Positions 6,108 to 13,222 of a DNA stretch of 13,635 bases are shown in pieces. The notes below the pieces were generated by a model. The model worked only from the letters and a program-made list of their open reading frames with translations, was not told where the DNA came from and did no database searches. Every line of letters begins with the position of its first letter. Within the stretch, counting starts at the first letter, position 1. The stretch is from Treponema sp. (GTDB taxonomy: Bacteria > Spirochaetota > Spirochaetia > Treponematales > Breznakiellaceae): positions 1 through 13,635 of the forward strand of contig JAITEW010000061.1 of assembly GCA_031281855.1 (NCBI GenBank), given 5' to 3'. The position numbers were made by a program, and so were the translations under genes.

Positions 6108-6500
6108 ATGGGTATGCAAATAGCGGCTGTATCCGCAGGAAACGGCATGAATACGGTTGCCCAGGAACTCCCGCAGATAAAGTCTGCGCGGCAAGCGCGG
6201 ATAAATGCGGAATTCAATGCCGCTGTTATCGAGAAATTTGAAGCATCCTTGCCGGGGCGCAATCCCGGCGAGACCAGGCGGCAGGATATACAGGCTACTA
6301 CCGAGGATTTGGAACATATTAGCCTTGCCTTTAACCGGAAGCTTAAATTCGTAGTGGATCATGAATCCCAGGAAGTAATCGTTAAAGTTATTGACAGCGA
6401 AACCGATAAGGTGATTAAGGTACTTCCGCCTGAAGAGCTGCAGCGGCTCCATGACCGTATCCGGGAGACCATTGGTTTTCTGTTCGACGAAAGAGTGTAG
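6108..6500 (+). CDS. flaG: FlaG family flagellar protein
   Basis: This 130-aa protein has the diagnostic FlaG C-terminal core. The pattern NRKLKFVVDHESQEVIVKV leads into DSETDKVIKVLPPEE (about 96-110) and then an amphipathic helix. The N-terminal 60 residues are low in conserved features. In other bacteria FlaG affects filament length and lies beside the flagellin and cap genes, as here between flaB and fliD. The start is ATG at 6108, 6 nt after AGGGAGG. Upstream in-frame sequence back to a TTG at 6051 lies within the terminator and leader region and is unlikely to be coding. ATG at 6114 is an alternative start two codons later. The gene ends 53 nt before fliD, so it is probably cotranscribed with it. 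Confidence 0.88.
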   Translation: MGMQIAAVSAGNGMNTVAQELPQIKSARQARINAEFNAAVIEKFEASLPGRNPGETRRQDIQATTEDLEHISLAFNRKLKFVVDHESQEVIVKVIDSETDKVIKVLPPEELQRLHDRIRETIGFLFDERV

Positions 6501-6553
6501 CCGGAACCGAGGTCCTGTCCGGAAGATTTGCAGGGGAGTCCGGGAAGGGTAGT

Positions 6554-8533
6554 ATGTCGGATATTTACGTACCTGGCGTCAAAAGCCGGCTCAATACGGA
6601 AAAACTCGTTGAAGATCTCATGAAGGTCGAGCGGGTTCCCAGGGACCGGGTAGAGCGGGACATTGAACGCCTGGAAACCCAGAAGACCTACTGGCAGGAC
6701 GTAGGGCGCCGTATGAACGCCCTCAGGGAAAGCGCCCGTTCGCTCTATTCGTTCCAGAATCCCTTTAATGAACGTATTGTCAGTTCCTCGGACGAGTCGG
6801 CCCTTACCGGGACCGCTACCAGGGAAGCGCTGGAACAGGAACGGTACTTTACCATCAAACAGCCCGCCCAGGCGGACCGGTTTCTTTCAAACCCCCTGGA
6901 CGATACCTATAAAGTAGAAGCCGGGGCCTATACCTTTACCGTAGGAACCAGCGGGATCTCCTTCAATTTCAGAGGAGGAACCCTGCGGGAATTCACGGAA
7001 GCCCTGAACCGCCGGGGGCAGGACAGATTGCAGGCAAGCCTTATCACGGTAAAACCCGGTTCCAAATCCCTCCTTATCGAAGCTAAAATCACGGGAGAAG
7101 AAAACCGCCTGGGTTTTTCCGGAGCCGCCGAAAAGCTGGGGCAGCAGATTGGCATGGTAGAGCCCGCCTTCGATTCGAAAAGGGAAATAGGAGAAGGGGT
7201 CCTTACGGTAAAAGCAGGGGAAAAAACCTCTGTTCCTGTGAATCCCGGCGTTCCTTCTTCGTCGATGGTATTGAAATTCGAAACTTCCACTGCCGTGCGG
7301 CCCACTGAAGCCTGGGTCCCGCCGCAGCCTCCCCAGGGCCCCGCAATCCCCGGAGCCGGGTCCGTGTCTTATGGGGGCATTGTTATCGAAAACGACGCTT
7401 CCCTGGTTGAACTCCCGGTCTGGACGCCTCCGGAACCCCCCAAGCGGGTGGACGATATGGGGGTTATCTCCCTGAGCTTCTCGGACGGGACATCGGTCCC
7501 CCTTTCTCCTGTAGGGGATTCTTCGGCTTTTAACTCCCGCACGTACAGGCTGGACGAAACGGCTCCGGGGAAAACCCTTGTTTCTATCGATTTTGTCAAT
7601 AAGAACACCCACAGGGATGTGTCTGTCAGGAATATCCAGGTTTACGATCCTTCCACCATAGGCGGCGTAAAACCCCTGAACGCGGTTTCCACAGCCCAGG
7701 ACGCCATTCTGTCTATGGAAGGGATAGAAATCCGCCGCTCTTCCAACAGCATTGACGACCTTATCCCGGGGGTTGCCCTGACGGTCAGAACGGCTACTGA
7801 AAAGCCGGTTAAACTGGGGGTGGAGCCTGACCGCCAGGGGGTCAAAGACGCTATCATTTCCATGGTGGGCAATTACAACCGGCTTATGGCGGAAATCAAC
7901 ATCCTCACCAGAACCGACAACCAGGTTATCGAGGAACTGACCTACCTGACAGATGACGAAAAAACCGAGTACCGCAGCCGCCTGGGGGCTTTCCAGGCCG
8001 ATTCTACTCTGGGCCAGTTCCGAAGCACCCTCCAGCGGACCGCTACGGCCTCCTACCCTACTTCCGAGGAAAGGAACCTGGCCCTCCTTGCCCAGATAGG
8101 GATCGGCACCGATGTGCGCAGGAGCGGCGCCGCTTCAGGTTACGACGCTTCCCGCCTTAGAGGGTATCTGGAAATCGACGAAAAAGCCCTGGACGCGGCT
8201 ATCGCCTCCAAGCTTCCGGCTATAAAGGAGCTTTTTGGCTCAGACACCGACGGCGATCTTTTGGCCGACACCGGCGTTGCTGTTAACATGGATGCCATGA
8301 CCAAGCCTTATGTGGAAACAGGGGGCCTTATTTCCCTTAAAACAGGAAACGTTGACAGCCGTATTTCCCAGGACAAGCGGCGCATCGACACCCTGGACCG
8401 GCAGCTTGCCAGAAAAGAAGCGGATCTCAAGATGCAGTACAGCCAGATGGAAAGCGCGTATAACCAGATGGAACAGATGTCAACGTCTTTTGACAACTTT
8501 AGCCGGCAAAACAGCTACAACAATAACAGGTAG
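6554..8533 (+). CDS. fliD: Flagellar filament cap protein FliD (hook-associated protein 2)
   Basis: FliD caps the flagellar filament and helps flagellin subunits fold into place. This 659-aa protein has the FliD N-terminal domain (about 1-120: SDIYVPGVKSRLNTEKLVEDLM, then a VERVPRDR helix). The C-terminal FliD domain is at about 400-659, with GVALTVRTATEKPVKLGVEP, then NYNRLMAEIN and LAQIGIGTD. Heptad-like helices near 595-645 fit the coiled coil of the cap leg. The middle is larger than in enteric FliD (about 470 aa) and contains two proline-rich stretches (about 255-267 and 290-297) around a beta-rich segment. The start is ATG at 6554 after GGGAAGGG. The next gene begins 12 nt after its stop, which implies cotranscription. 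Confidence 0.94.
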   Translation: MSDIYVPGVKSRLNTEKLVEDLMKVERVPRDRVERDIERLETQKTYWQDVGRRMNALRESARSLYSFQNPFNERIVSSSDESALTGTATREALEQERYFTIKQPAQADRFLSNPLDDTYKVEAGAYTFTVGTSGISFNFRGGTLREFTEALNRRGQDRLQASLITVKPGSKSLLIEAKITGEENRLGFSGAAEKLGQQIGMVEPAFDSKREIGEGVLTVKAGEKTSVPVNPGVPSSSMVLKFETSTAVRPTEAWVPPQPPQGPAIPGAGSVSYGGIVIENDASLVELPVWTPPEPPKRVDDMGVISLSFSDGTSVPLSPVGDSSAFNSRTYRLDETAPGKTLVSIDFVNKNTHRDVSVRNIQVYDPSTIGGVKPLNAVSTAQDAILSMEGIEIRRSSNSIDDLIPGVALTVRTATEKPVKLGVEPDRQGVKDAIISMVGNYNRLMAEINILTRTDNQVIEELTYLTDDEKTEYRSRLGAFQADSTLGQFRSTLQRTATASYPTSEERNLALLAQIGIGTDVRRSGAASGYDASRLRGYLEIDEKALDAAIASKLPAIKELFGSDTDGDLLADTGVAVNMDAMTKPYVETGGLISLKTGNVDSRISQDKRRIDTLDRQLARKEADLKMQYSQMESAYNQMEQMSTSFDNFSRQNSYNNNR

Positions 8534-8545
8534 GTTCGTTAGTTT

Positions 8546-9388
8546 ATGGAAATTCTGATAAACAGCAGCCCTGCGGATATTACGCTGGAAAATGAAAAAA
8601 CTATAGGCGATGTGCTCGCTGGTATGGAACAGTGGCTCGCCGGTTCAGGGAACCGCCTGAGCGGGCTTCTTATTGACGGTAAAATGATAAGCGCCCGGGA
8701 ACTAGACGGCGTTTTCGGCCTGGAGCTCAAGGGCCTAAAAACCCTGGACATCCGGATCAGCTCCTGGCAGGAACTGGCGGCTGAGGCCCTGGGCGTTCTG
8801 AGGGAAACCTGCAATCTTTACGCTTCAGCGTCGTTTGAAGACCGGAGCGGGATATACGCTTATTGGGAAAGCAGCCCCGCAGCGGCGTTTCTGGCGGACC
8901 GGATCCCTGATATGGCGGCCTTTGCGGCGCGCACTTTTCAGGGCGAAGGCCTGGCTCCCGGGGCCCTGGGGGTTCTTGCTGAGGAAAGGCTCAGGGAACT
9001 GGGGGACCCGGCAGGGGAAACCGCCGCAATCGAAGGCCTTGTTTCGGAAATAGCGGCCCGGATGGAAGATCTGCCTCTGGATATACAGACCGGCAAAGAC
9101 GCCAGAGCCGCCGAGACTATGCAGCTTTTTTCGCGTATAGGGGAAAAACTCTTCCGCATCCTCTTTATCCTCAGGCTGTCCCGGCAGGGGGCGGAAGATT
9201 TCACGGTTAACGGCCTTCATGTCAGGGAATTCATGGACGATTTCAACGCTGCGTTGAAAGAACTTACCGCGGCGTATGAAAACCGCGATTCTGTACTGAT
9301 AGGCGATTTGGCGGAATACGAGATGGCTCCCAGGCTCATACAGTTCTATTCGGCATTGAAAGAACGCTCTGCGGTTTCGACGCCCTGA
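8546..9388 (+). CDS. Unrecognised spirochaetal protein encoded directly downstream of fliD
   Basis: I do not recognise this 280-aa protein. It is acidic, without signal peptide or membrane segment, and probably cytoplasmic. The first 70 residues alternate short strands with a helix (MEILINSSPADITLENEKTI, then LLIDGK and LDIRIS), which could be a small beta-grasp-like domain. The remaining 210 residues look all-helical, ending in a helix pair around FMDDFNAALKELTAAYENRD and APRLIQFYSAL. Its position after fliD, with a 12-nt gap and an SD (AGGTAGG, 8528-8534) overlapping the fliD stop, suggests translational coupling. A flagellar export or assembly accessory role is possible, for example an FliS/FlgN-like helical chaperone. 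That is an inference from position and secondary-structure impression only. Confidence 0.8.
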   Translation: MEILINSSPADITLENEKTIGDVLAGMEQWLAGSGNRLSGLLIDGKMISARELDGVFGLELKGLKTLDIRISSWQELAAEALGVLRETCNLYASASFEDRSGIYAYWESSPAAAFLADRIPDMAAFAARTFQGEGLAPGALGVLAEERLRELGDPAGETAAIEGLVSEIAARMEDLPLDIQTGKDARAAETMQLFSRIGEKLFRILFILRLSRQGAEDFTVNGLHVREFMDDFNAALKELTAAYENRDSVLIGDLAEYEMAPRLIQFYSALKERSAVSTP

Positions 9389-9395
9389 AATCATC

Positions 9396-9424
9396 TTGTT
9401 TTCAAATGCGATAAAGGCTATAAG
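9396..9424 (+). promoter_or_regulatory. Possible promoter upstream of the PilZ gene
   Basis: TTGTTT (9396-9401) and TATAAG (9419-9424) are separated by 17 bp, just after the end of the preceding gene and 22 bp before the next ATG. This is a reasonable sigma-70-type match, but the leader would be very short. Read-through from fliD remains equally possible. Confidence 0.3.
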
Positions 9425-9446
9425 AGAGAGGGGATTGTAGAAAGGT

Positions 9447-10577
9447 ATGAATGGAATAATCTGGAGAACGCACTTATTTCTCCTTCAGGACGATGTAAAA
9501 TATTTCAAGGATGATGATCCTGTACAGGCAATGATCCTCCTTATCGGAGTTGGGGCCATCGTCCTCATTTCCATAGTTACCCATCTTGTCCGTACCAGAA
9601 TCAACGCCCCAGGGGTAGGCAAAGGCCAATCTTCCCAGGTCAGCCCCAGGCGCTTTAACGCGTTTACCCTCCGCCGTATTGCCTCGAATTACGGCCTGGA
9701 CAAGGACCAGACCCATCTTCTGGAATTTGTTTTCAGGAACAACGGCGTAGGCGATCCGGAACGGGTAATGCGCAACCCTGCCCTTTTGGACCGGCATTTC
9801 AAACGGGCCTACAAGGTCATAGAACGAAGCGCCGAAACCGAAGAAGATGCCCAGCAGCGCCTGTCAAGGCTCTTTTCCCTCAGAAACGTCATAGAAGCGG
9901 CTCCTGTGGATGACGGCGCGGTATCCACAAGCCAGTTGTCGGAAAACGCCGCAGCAGTGCTTTCTACCGGCAAGGACAGCTACCCGGTGCGGGTAATCTC
10001 GGCCAAAGGGGACAGCGTTGTTGTCGATATGCCCCGGAATGCCCTGGGAAGCCCCATACGGCTTACCAAGGGGACCAGGGTGACCCTCTCGTTCTTTACC
10101 AAGTCCTCAAAGGGCTTTGCCTTTGACTCAAGGGTCCTGGGAACCCTGGATACCCCTCAAGGCCCGGGCCTCCAGCTTGCCCATTCAGGGAAGGCCAAGG
10201 CCCTGGCGCAGCGGCGGTACCGGCGCAAACAGGTCGCCGCGGGCTGCGCTTTCTATTTTGTTTTTGTGGATACCGTAAAGGCAGGGCGGAAAAAAACTCC
10301 AAAGCTGATGGTGGACACCAGGCGGTTTATAGGTACCATACTGGATATATCCATCGGCGGCTGTTCCATCAAGACCTCCGCGCCGGTGCAGGTGGGATCG
10401 CGGCTTAAAATAGACATCGATTACAGCGACGACTCCATGATATCGGTCCTGGGACAGGTGCTGCGATCCAACCGTTCCGGTACGGTAGGCACCATTATTC
10501 ACATCAAGTTCCTCAAAGTGCCGCGCCGGGCTTTTAACAATATCAGCGCCCTGGTTTTCGGCTACGATAACGAGTAA
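9447..10577 (+). CDS. Membrane-anchored PilZ-domain c-di-GMP receptor
   Basis: This 376-aa protein has one predicted transmembrane helix at about 26-48. A cytoplasmic helical/linker region follows (about 60-175), then a beta-rich YcgR-N-like segment (about 178-245). The C-terminal PilZ domain has both c-di-GMP-binding signatures: an RxxxR motif in QRRYRRK (Arg256 and Arg260) and DxSxxG as DISIGG (300-305). PilZ receptors of this type adjust flagellar or surface behaviour when c-di-GMP is bound. Its place after fliD, and an HD-GYP phosphodiesterase further on, fit a motility role. The start is ATG at 9447 with GAAAGG immediately upstream; no other ATG precedes the membrane helix. The PilZ call is firm, but the downstream partner is unknown. 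Confidence 0.9.
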   Translation: MNGIIWRTHLFLLQDDVKYFKDDDPVQAMILLIGVGAIVLISIVTHLVRTRINAPGVGKGQSSQVSPRRFNAFTLRRIASNYGLDKDQTHLLEFVFRNNGVGDPERVMRNPALLDRHFKRAYKVIERSAETEEDAQQRLSRLFSLRNVIEAAPVDDGAVSTSQLSENAAAVLSTGKDSYPVRVISAKGDSVVVDMPRNALGSPIRLTKGTRVTLSFFTKSSKGFAFDSRVLGTLDTPQGPGLQLAHSGKAKALAQRRYRRKQVAAGCAFYFVFVDTVKAGRKKTPKLMVDTRRFIGTILDISIGGCSIKTSAPVQVGSRLKIDIDYSDDSMISVLGQVLRSNRSGTVGTIIHIKFLKVPRRAFNNISALVFGYDNE

Positions 10578-10635
10578 CGGAGTTGTCCGGCAGCCCGGCT
10601 GGTTATTAACTTTGCCGCAAAAAATTTTAAAGCCC

Positions 10636-10664
10636 TTGTTCCTCTTTTTAAAATTGCCTATACT
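10636..10664 (+). promoter_or_regulatory. Sigma-70-type promoter for the small ORF - tsaE - tsaB - HD-GYP unit
   Basis: TTGTTC (10636-10641) and TATACT (10659-10664) are separated by exactly 17 bp. They lie in an AT-rich 153-bp spacer between the PilZ gene and a tightly packed downstream gene set. Transcription would start near 10671, giving a leader of about 60 nt. Confidence 0.6.
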
Positions 10665-10680
10665 AAAGTAGTCTGGGTTT

Positions 10681-10705
10681 GTTTCAAAAACTGAAGTTTT
10701 GGAAC
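10681..10705 (+). other. Leader stem-loop upstream of the small ORF
   Basis: GTTTCAAAA (10681-10689) pairs with TTTTGGAAC (10697-10705), 9 bp with one G-U pair around the loop ACTGAAG. It lies about 10 nt after the predicted transcription start. No T-run follows. It may be a regulatory leader or a copy of a dispersed palindromic repeat. Confidence 0.4.
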
Positions 10706-10730
10706 AGCCTCGTTTGGCAGGCGACAATTA

Positions 10731-10994
10731 ATGAAGATACTTGAGATCAGGGATATTGTCAGAAAGGATGTTCCCATTTACTATAGGCGGCTCTATTCGG
10801 GCACCGCTGTGCTTGAGCTGATCAACAAACCCCGTGAAGTATCCCTTGAATTTCAGATTGAACATAAACCCACAGGAGATACGGAAATAAACGTTACCCT
10901 GCGCGAACAGGTTGATTATCCTCTGGTGCCTCTTCAAAAGGAATTAAAAAATTACATCAGCACTTTGGACTCAACAGGGAAACTCCCTGGTTGA
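10731..10994 (+). CDS. Small unrecognised protein (87 aa) upstream of tsaE
   Basis: I do not recognise this 87-aa protein. It appears cytoplasmic and shows an alternating strand pattern (about 24-60: TAVLELINKPREVSLEFQIE, then DTEINVTLRE). A likely C-terminal helix follows around LVPLQKELKNYISTL. The start is ATG at 10731, with only a weak SD (AGG at 10719-10721). Coding is supported by the matching promoter, its reading frame filling the space up to tsaE, and the overlap of its stop (TGA 10992-10994) with the apparent CTG start of tsaE. That overlap suggests translational coupling. No function can be assigned. Confidence 0.75.
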   Translation: MKILEIRDIVRKDVPIYYRRLYSGTAVLELINKPREVSLEFQIEHKPTGDTEINVTLREQVDYPLVPLQKELKNYISTLDSTGKLPG

Positions 10995-11442
10995 ATTACC
11001 CTTTGTTATTTCCAGCGCTTCTCCTGAAGAAACCGTAAACGCAGGGGAACATCTCGCTTTGTATCTCAAAAAAGGAAGCGTCGTCGCCCTAAAAGGACCC
11101 CTTGGGGCCGGGAAAACCTGCTTTACCAAGGGAATTGCCCGGGGTTTAGGGGTTGCTGAAGAAATAACCAGCCCTACGTATACGATTGTTTCGGAATACG
11201 AAGCCAGGGATCCTGAGGACAGAAGCGCTGCGATTCCCTTTTTCCACATCGACGCTTACAGGCTGAACGGGGACGAGGATTTTTCCTCACTTGGAGGCGA
11301 AGAATACCTGGGAGAAGAGGGGATTTCTGTAGTGGAATGGAGCGAGCGTATCGCCGGGTCCCTGCCTTCCGACGCGCTGACTGCGGAAATCGAAATAACC
11401 GGAGAAGAACGGCTTATCCGCATAAGCAGGGGGTTCCCTTGA
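10987..11442 (+). CDS. tsaE: tRNA threonylcarbamoyladenosine biosynthesis ATPase TsaE (apparent CTG start)
   Basis: TsaE is the small ATPase that works with TsaB and TsaD to make t6A at position 37 of ANN-decoding tRNAs. Numbered from the proposed start, the Walker A motif is GPLGAGKT (37-44). It is followed by TSPTYTIVSEY (61-71), HIDAYRL (87-93) and VVEWSER (115-121), all characteristic. No ATG, GTG or TTG exists in frame between a stop at 10945 and a TTG at 11059. Starting at 11059 would remove the family-conserved N-terminal strand and helix. The CTG at 10987 has AGGGA (10976-10980) 6 nt upstream, overlaps the preceding stop, and gives 151 aa, the normal length (E. coli about 153). The 3' end overlaps tsaB by 4 nt. 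Confidence 0.9.
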   Translation: MVELPFVISSASPEETVNAGEHLALYLKKGSVVALKGPLGAGKTCFTKGIARGLGVAEEITSPTYTIVSEYEARDPEDRSAAIPFFHIDAYRLNGDEDFSSLGGEEYLGEEGISVVEWSERIAGSLPSDALTAEIEITGEERLIRISRGFP

Positions 11443-12116
11443 ATATACTGGCCCTTGATACTTCAGGCCCTGTCCTTTCGGCAGCCCTTTCTTCTCCTGA
11501 CGGAGTACGGTATATTGAAATTGACGCCGGTTCCCGTCATTCGGAACTCCTGGTGGGCCTGATTGATACGCTGTTCAAATCAGCAGGGATGAAACCCAGG
11601 GATCTGGAAGCTGCGGCCTGCATGAAGGGGCCGGGATCTTTTACGGGCCTGCGGATAGGCTACGCTGCGGCGAAAGGCCTTTCGCTGGCCCTGGGCATAC
11701 CCCTGGCGGCGGTCCCTACCCTGGACTGCATGGCCTACCCCCATTCGGCCTGGCCCGGTCTGGTACTGCCTTCTCTGGACGCGAAAAAAGGCTGCTTTTT
11801 CGCCGCTTTTTACCGCGAAAGGCAAAGGCTTGGAGATTACCTGGACGCTTCACCCGAGGTAATTTCCGGAATGCTGGAAACGTTTCGTACCGGGAAGGAA
11901 GAAAAAGTGATCCTGACCGGCCCTGGGGCTGAATTGCTCTTTTCGCAGATGCCGGACCCGCGGGGCCTGGCGGTGGATCCTTCATTCAAAAGAGGAAGGG
12001 CTTTCGAATTATTGGATAAACTGAGAAAAAATACTATACTGGACTATAAGGAAGATGAGTGCTCCGGACCGCTCTATTTGCGTAAAAGCGACGCTGAATT
12101 GAGCTTACATCCTTAG
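11439..12116 (+). CDS. tsaB: tRNA t6A biosynthesis protein TsaB (TTG start)
   Basis: TsaB is the ASKHA-fold, catalytically inactive paralogue of TsaD that dimerises with it in t6A synthesis. The protein begins with NILALDTSGPVLSAAL, has SRHSE at 32-36, and carries the family signature MKGPGSFTGLRIG (62-74). Its length of 225 aa is typical (E. coli about 231). The start is TTG at 11439, overlapping the tsaE stop in the sequence TTGA, with AGGGGG (11428-11433) 5 nt upstream. Upstream in-frame ATG codons fall inside tsaE and would add a non-homologous basic extension. The pairing with tsaE indicates coordinated expression of the t6A proteins; the partner TsaD is not in the window. Confidence 0.93.
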   Translation: MNILALDTSGPVLSAALSSPDGVRYIEIDAGSRHSELLVGLIDTLFKSAGMKPRDLEAAACMKGPGSFTGLRIGYAAAKGLSLALGIPLAAVPTLDCMAYPHSAWPGLVLPSLDAKKGCFFAAFYRERQRLGDYLDASPEVISGMLETFRTGKEEKVILTGPGAELLFSQMPDPRGLAVDPSFKRGRAFELLDKLRKNTILDYKEDECSGPLYLRKSDAELSLHP

Positions 12117-12133
12117 ATAAAAGTTGGAATGTA

Positions 12134-13222
12134 ATGGCGGATTTGGATAAAGAACCTGAAATACTCGATGAAGATTTAGAGCCTCTTGAGGTTTTAGATA
12201 TTGACGATGAAGTTGTCGAAGAAGACGAAGAAGGCGGCTCCTCGTTCATACTGGGTAAATCCAGCCCCTTCATGACCAGCGTGTTTCCTGTCCTTTTCAT
12301 TGATAAAAAACTTAAAATCCTTTGCGCCAATGAGGCGTGCGAGAATCTTTTTACCGGGTTTTTTGAACTTGCGGGCAATTATTTTATCGATGTATTCAAC
12401 AGGGCCTTTGATCTGGAAGATATACGCAAGATGAGGGAAACCATACTGGACGGCAGCAACGGCTATTCATGGAAAGGCGAAGCCAGGATCAAATCCCGCA
12501 ATGTGACCACTGTCCAGACAAAGGTCTATATCTTTCCGGCTGAACTGAACTACGAGGAACCTGCCGAATTCGTGGTCATGTTCGACGACGTAACGGAAGA
12601 AAACAAACGCCTCCTCAGATCGGTCTTCATGAGCCTCCTTGAAGCGTCGAAGCTCAAAGATAACGATACGGGAAAACACATAGTCAGGGTCAATTATTAC
12701 GCCAAGCGCATGTCGGAAGAACTCTTCAGAAGCAAGAATCCCAAGTACAACCGCATTGACGCGGATTTTATCGACAATATCGGCTTTTTGGCTTCTATGC
12801 ACGACGTGGGCAAGATCGGCACCCCGGACGATATACTCAACAAAGAAGGGCCCCTTTCGGACTGGGAATGGACGGTGATGCGGGAGCATACCAAAAACGG
12901 CGCCTTTATCCTTTCCACCTACCCCAATCCTATGGCCAAGGAAATCGCCCTTTCCCATCACGAACGCTGGGACGGCGCGGGGTATCCCTACCAGCTTTCC
13001 GGCGAGATGATCCCCCTTGCCGCCAGGATAACCACCATTGCGGATGTGTACGACGCCCTCCGTATGGAGCGGAGCTACAAACCCGCATTGAGCCACGAAG
13101 TGGCGGTCCAAAAGATGCTCGAAGGGAAAAACAGCCACTTTGATCCCTTCCTGGTGGATGTATTTATAGAAATCAATAAGGACTTTGAGAAAATCCACGA
13201 TAAAAACAAGGATGAAAGCTAA
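12134..13222 (+). CDS. PAS-like/HD-GYP domain protein, probable c-di-GMP phosphodiesterase
   Basis: HD-GYP proteins hydrolyse c-di-GMP. This 362-aa protein starts with a strongly acidic tail (about 1-35, rich in Asp and Glu). A PAS-like sensor region follows (about 48-155: FPVLFIDKKLKILCANEA through VVMFDDVTEE). A short linker helix then leads into a complete HD-GYP domain. The metal-site residues expected for activity are present: His182, His223-Asp224 in HDVGKIG, His252, His275-His276, the DGAGYP motif (280-285) and Asp304. No membrane segment is visible. The start is ATG at 12134, 17 nt after tsaB, with only a weak SD (GGA 12126-12128). The stop overlaps the convergent Rpn-like gene. With the PilZ receptor upstream it forms a plausible c-di-GMP degradation/sensing pair. 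Confidence 0.92.
   Translation: MADLDKEPEILDEDLEPLEVLDIDDEVVEEDEEGGSSFILGKSSPFMTSVFPVLFIDKKLKILCANEACENLFTGFFELAGNYFIDVFNRAFDLEDIRKMRETILDGSNGYSWKGEARIKSRNVTTVQTKVYIFPAELNYEEPAEFVVMFDDVTEENKRLLRSVFMSLLEASKLKDNDTGKHIVRVNYYAKRMSEELFRSKNPKYNRIDADFIDNIGFLASMHDVGKIGTPDDILNKEGPLSDWEWTVMREHTKNGAFILSTYPNPMAKEIALSHHERWDGAGYPYQLSGEMIPLAARITTIADVYDALRMERSYKPALSHEVAVQKMLEGKNSHFDPFLVDVFIEINKDFEKIHDKNKDES

Noticed and set aside
11337..11438. Upstream extension of tsaB to an in-frame start inside tsaE
   Set aside because: The added residues are a basic, non-homologous shadow of tsaE; the TTG at 11439 begins exactly at the TsaB N-terminus.
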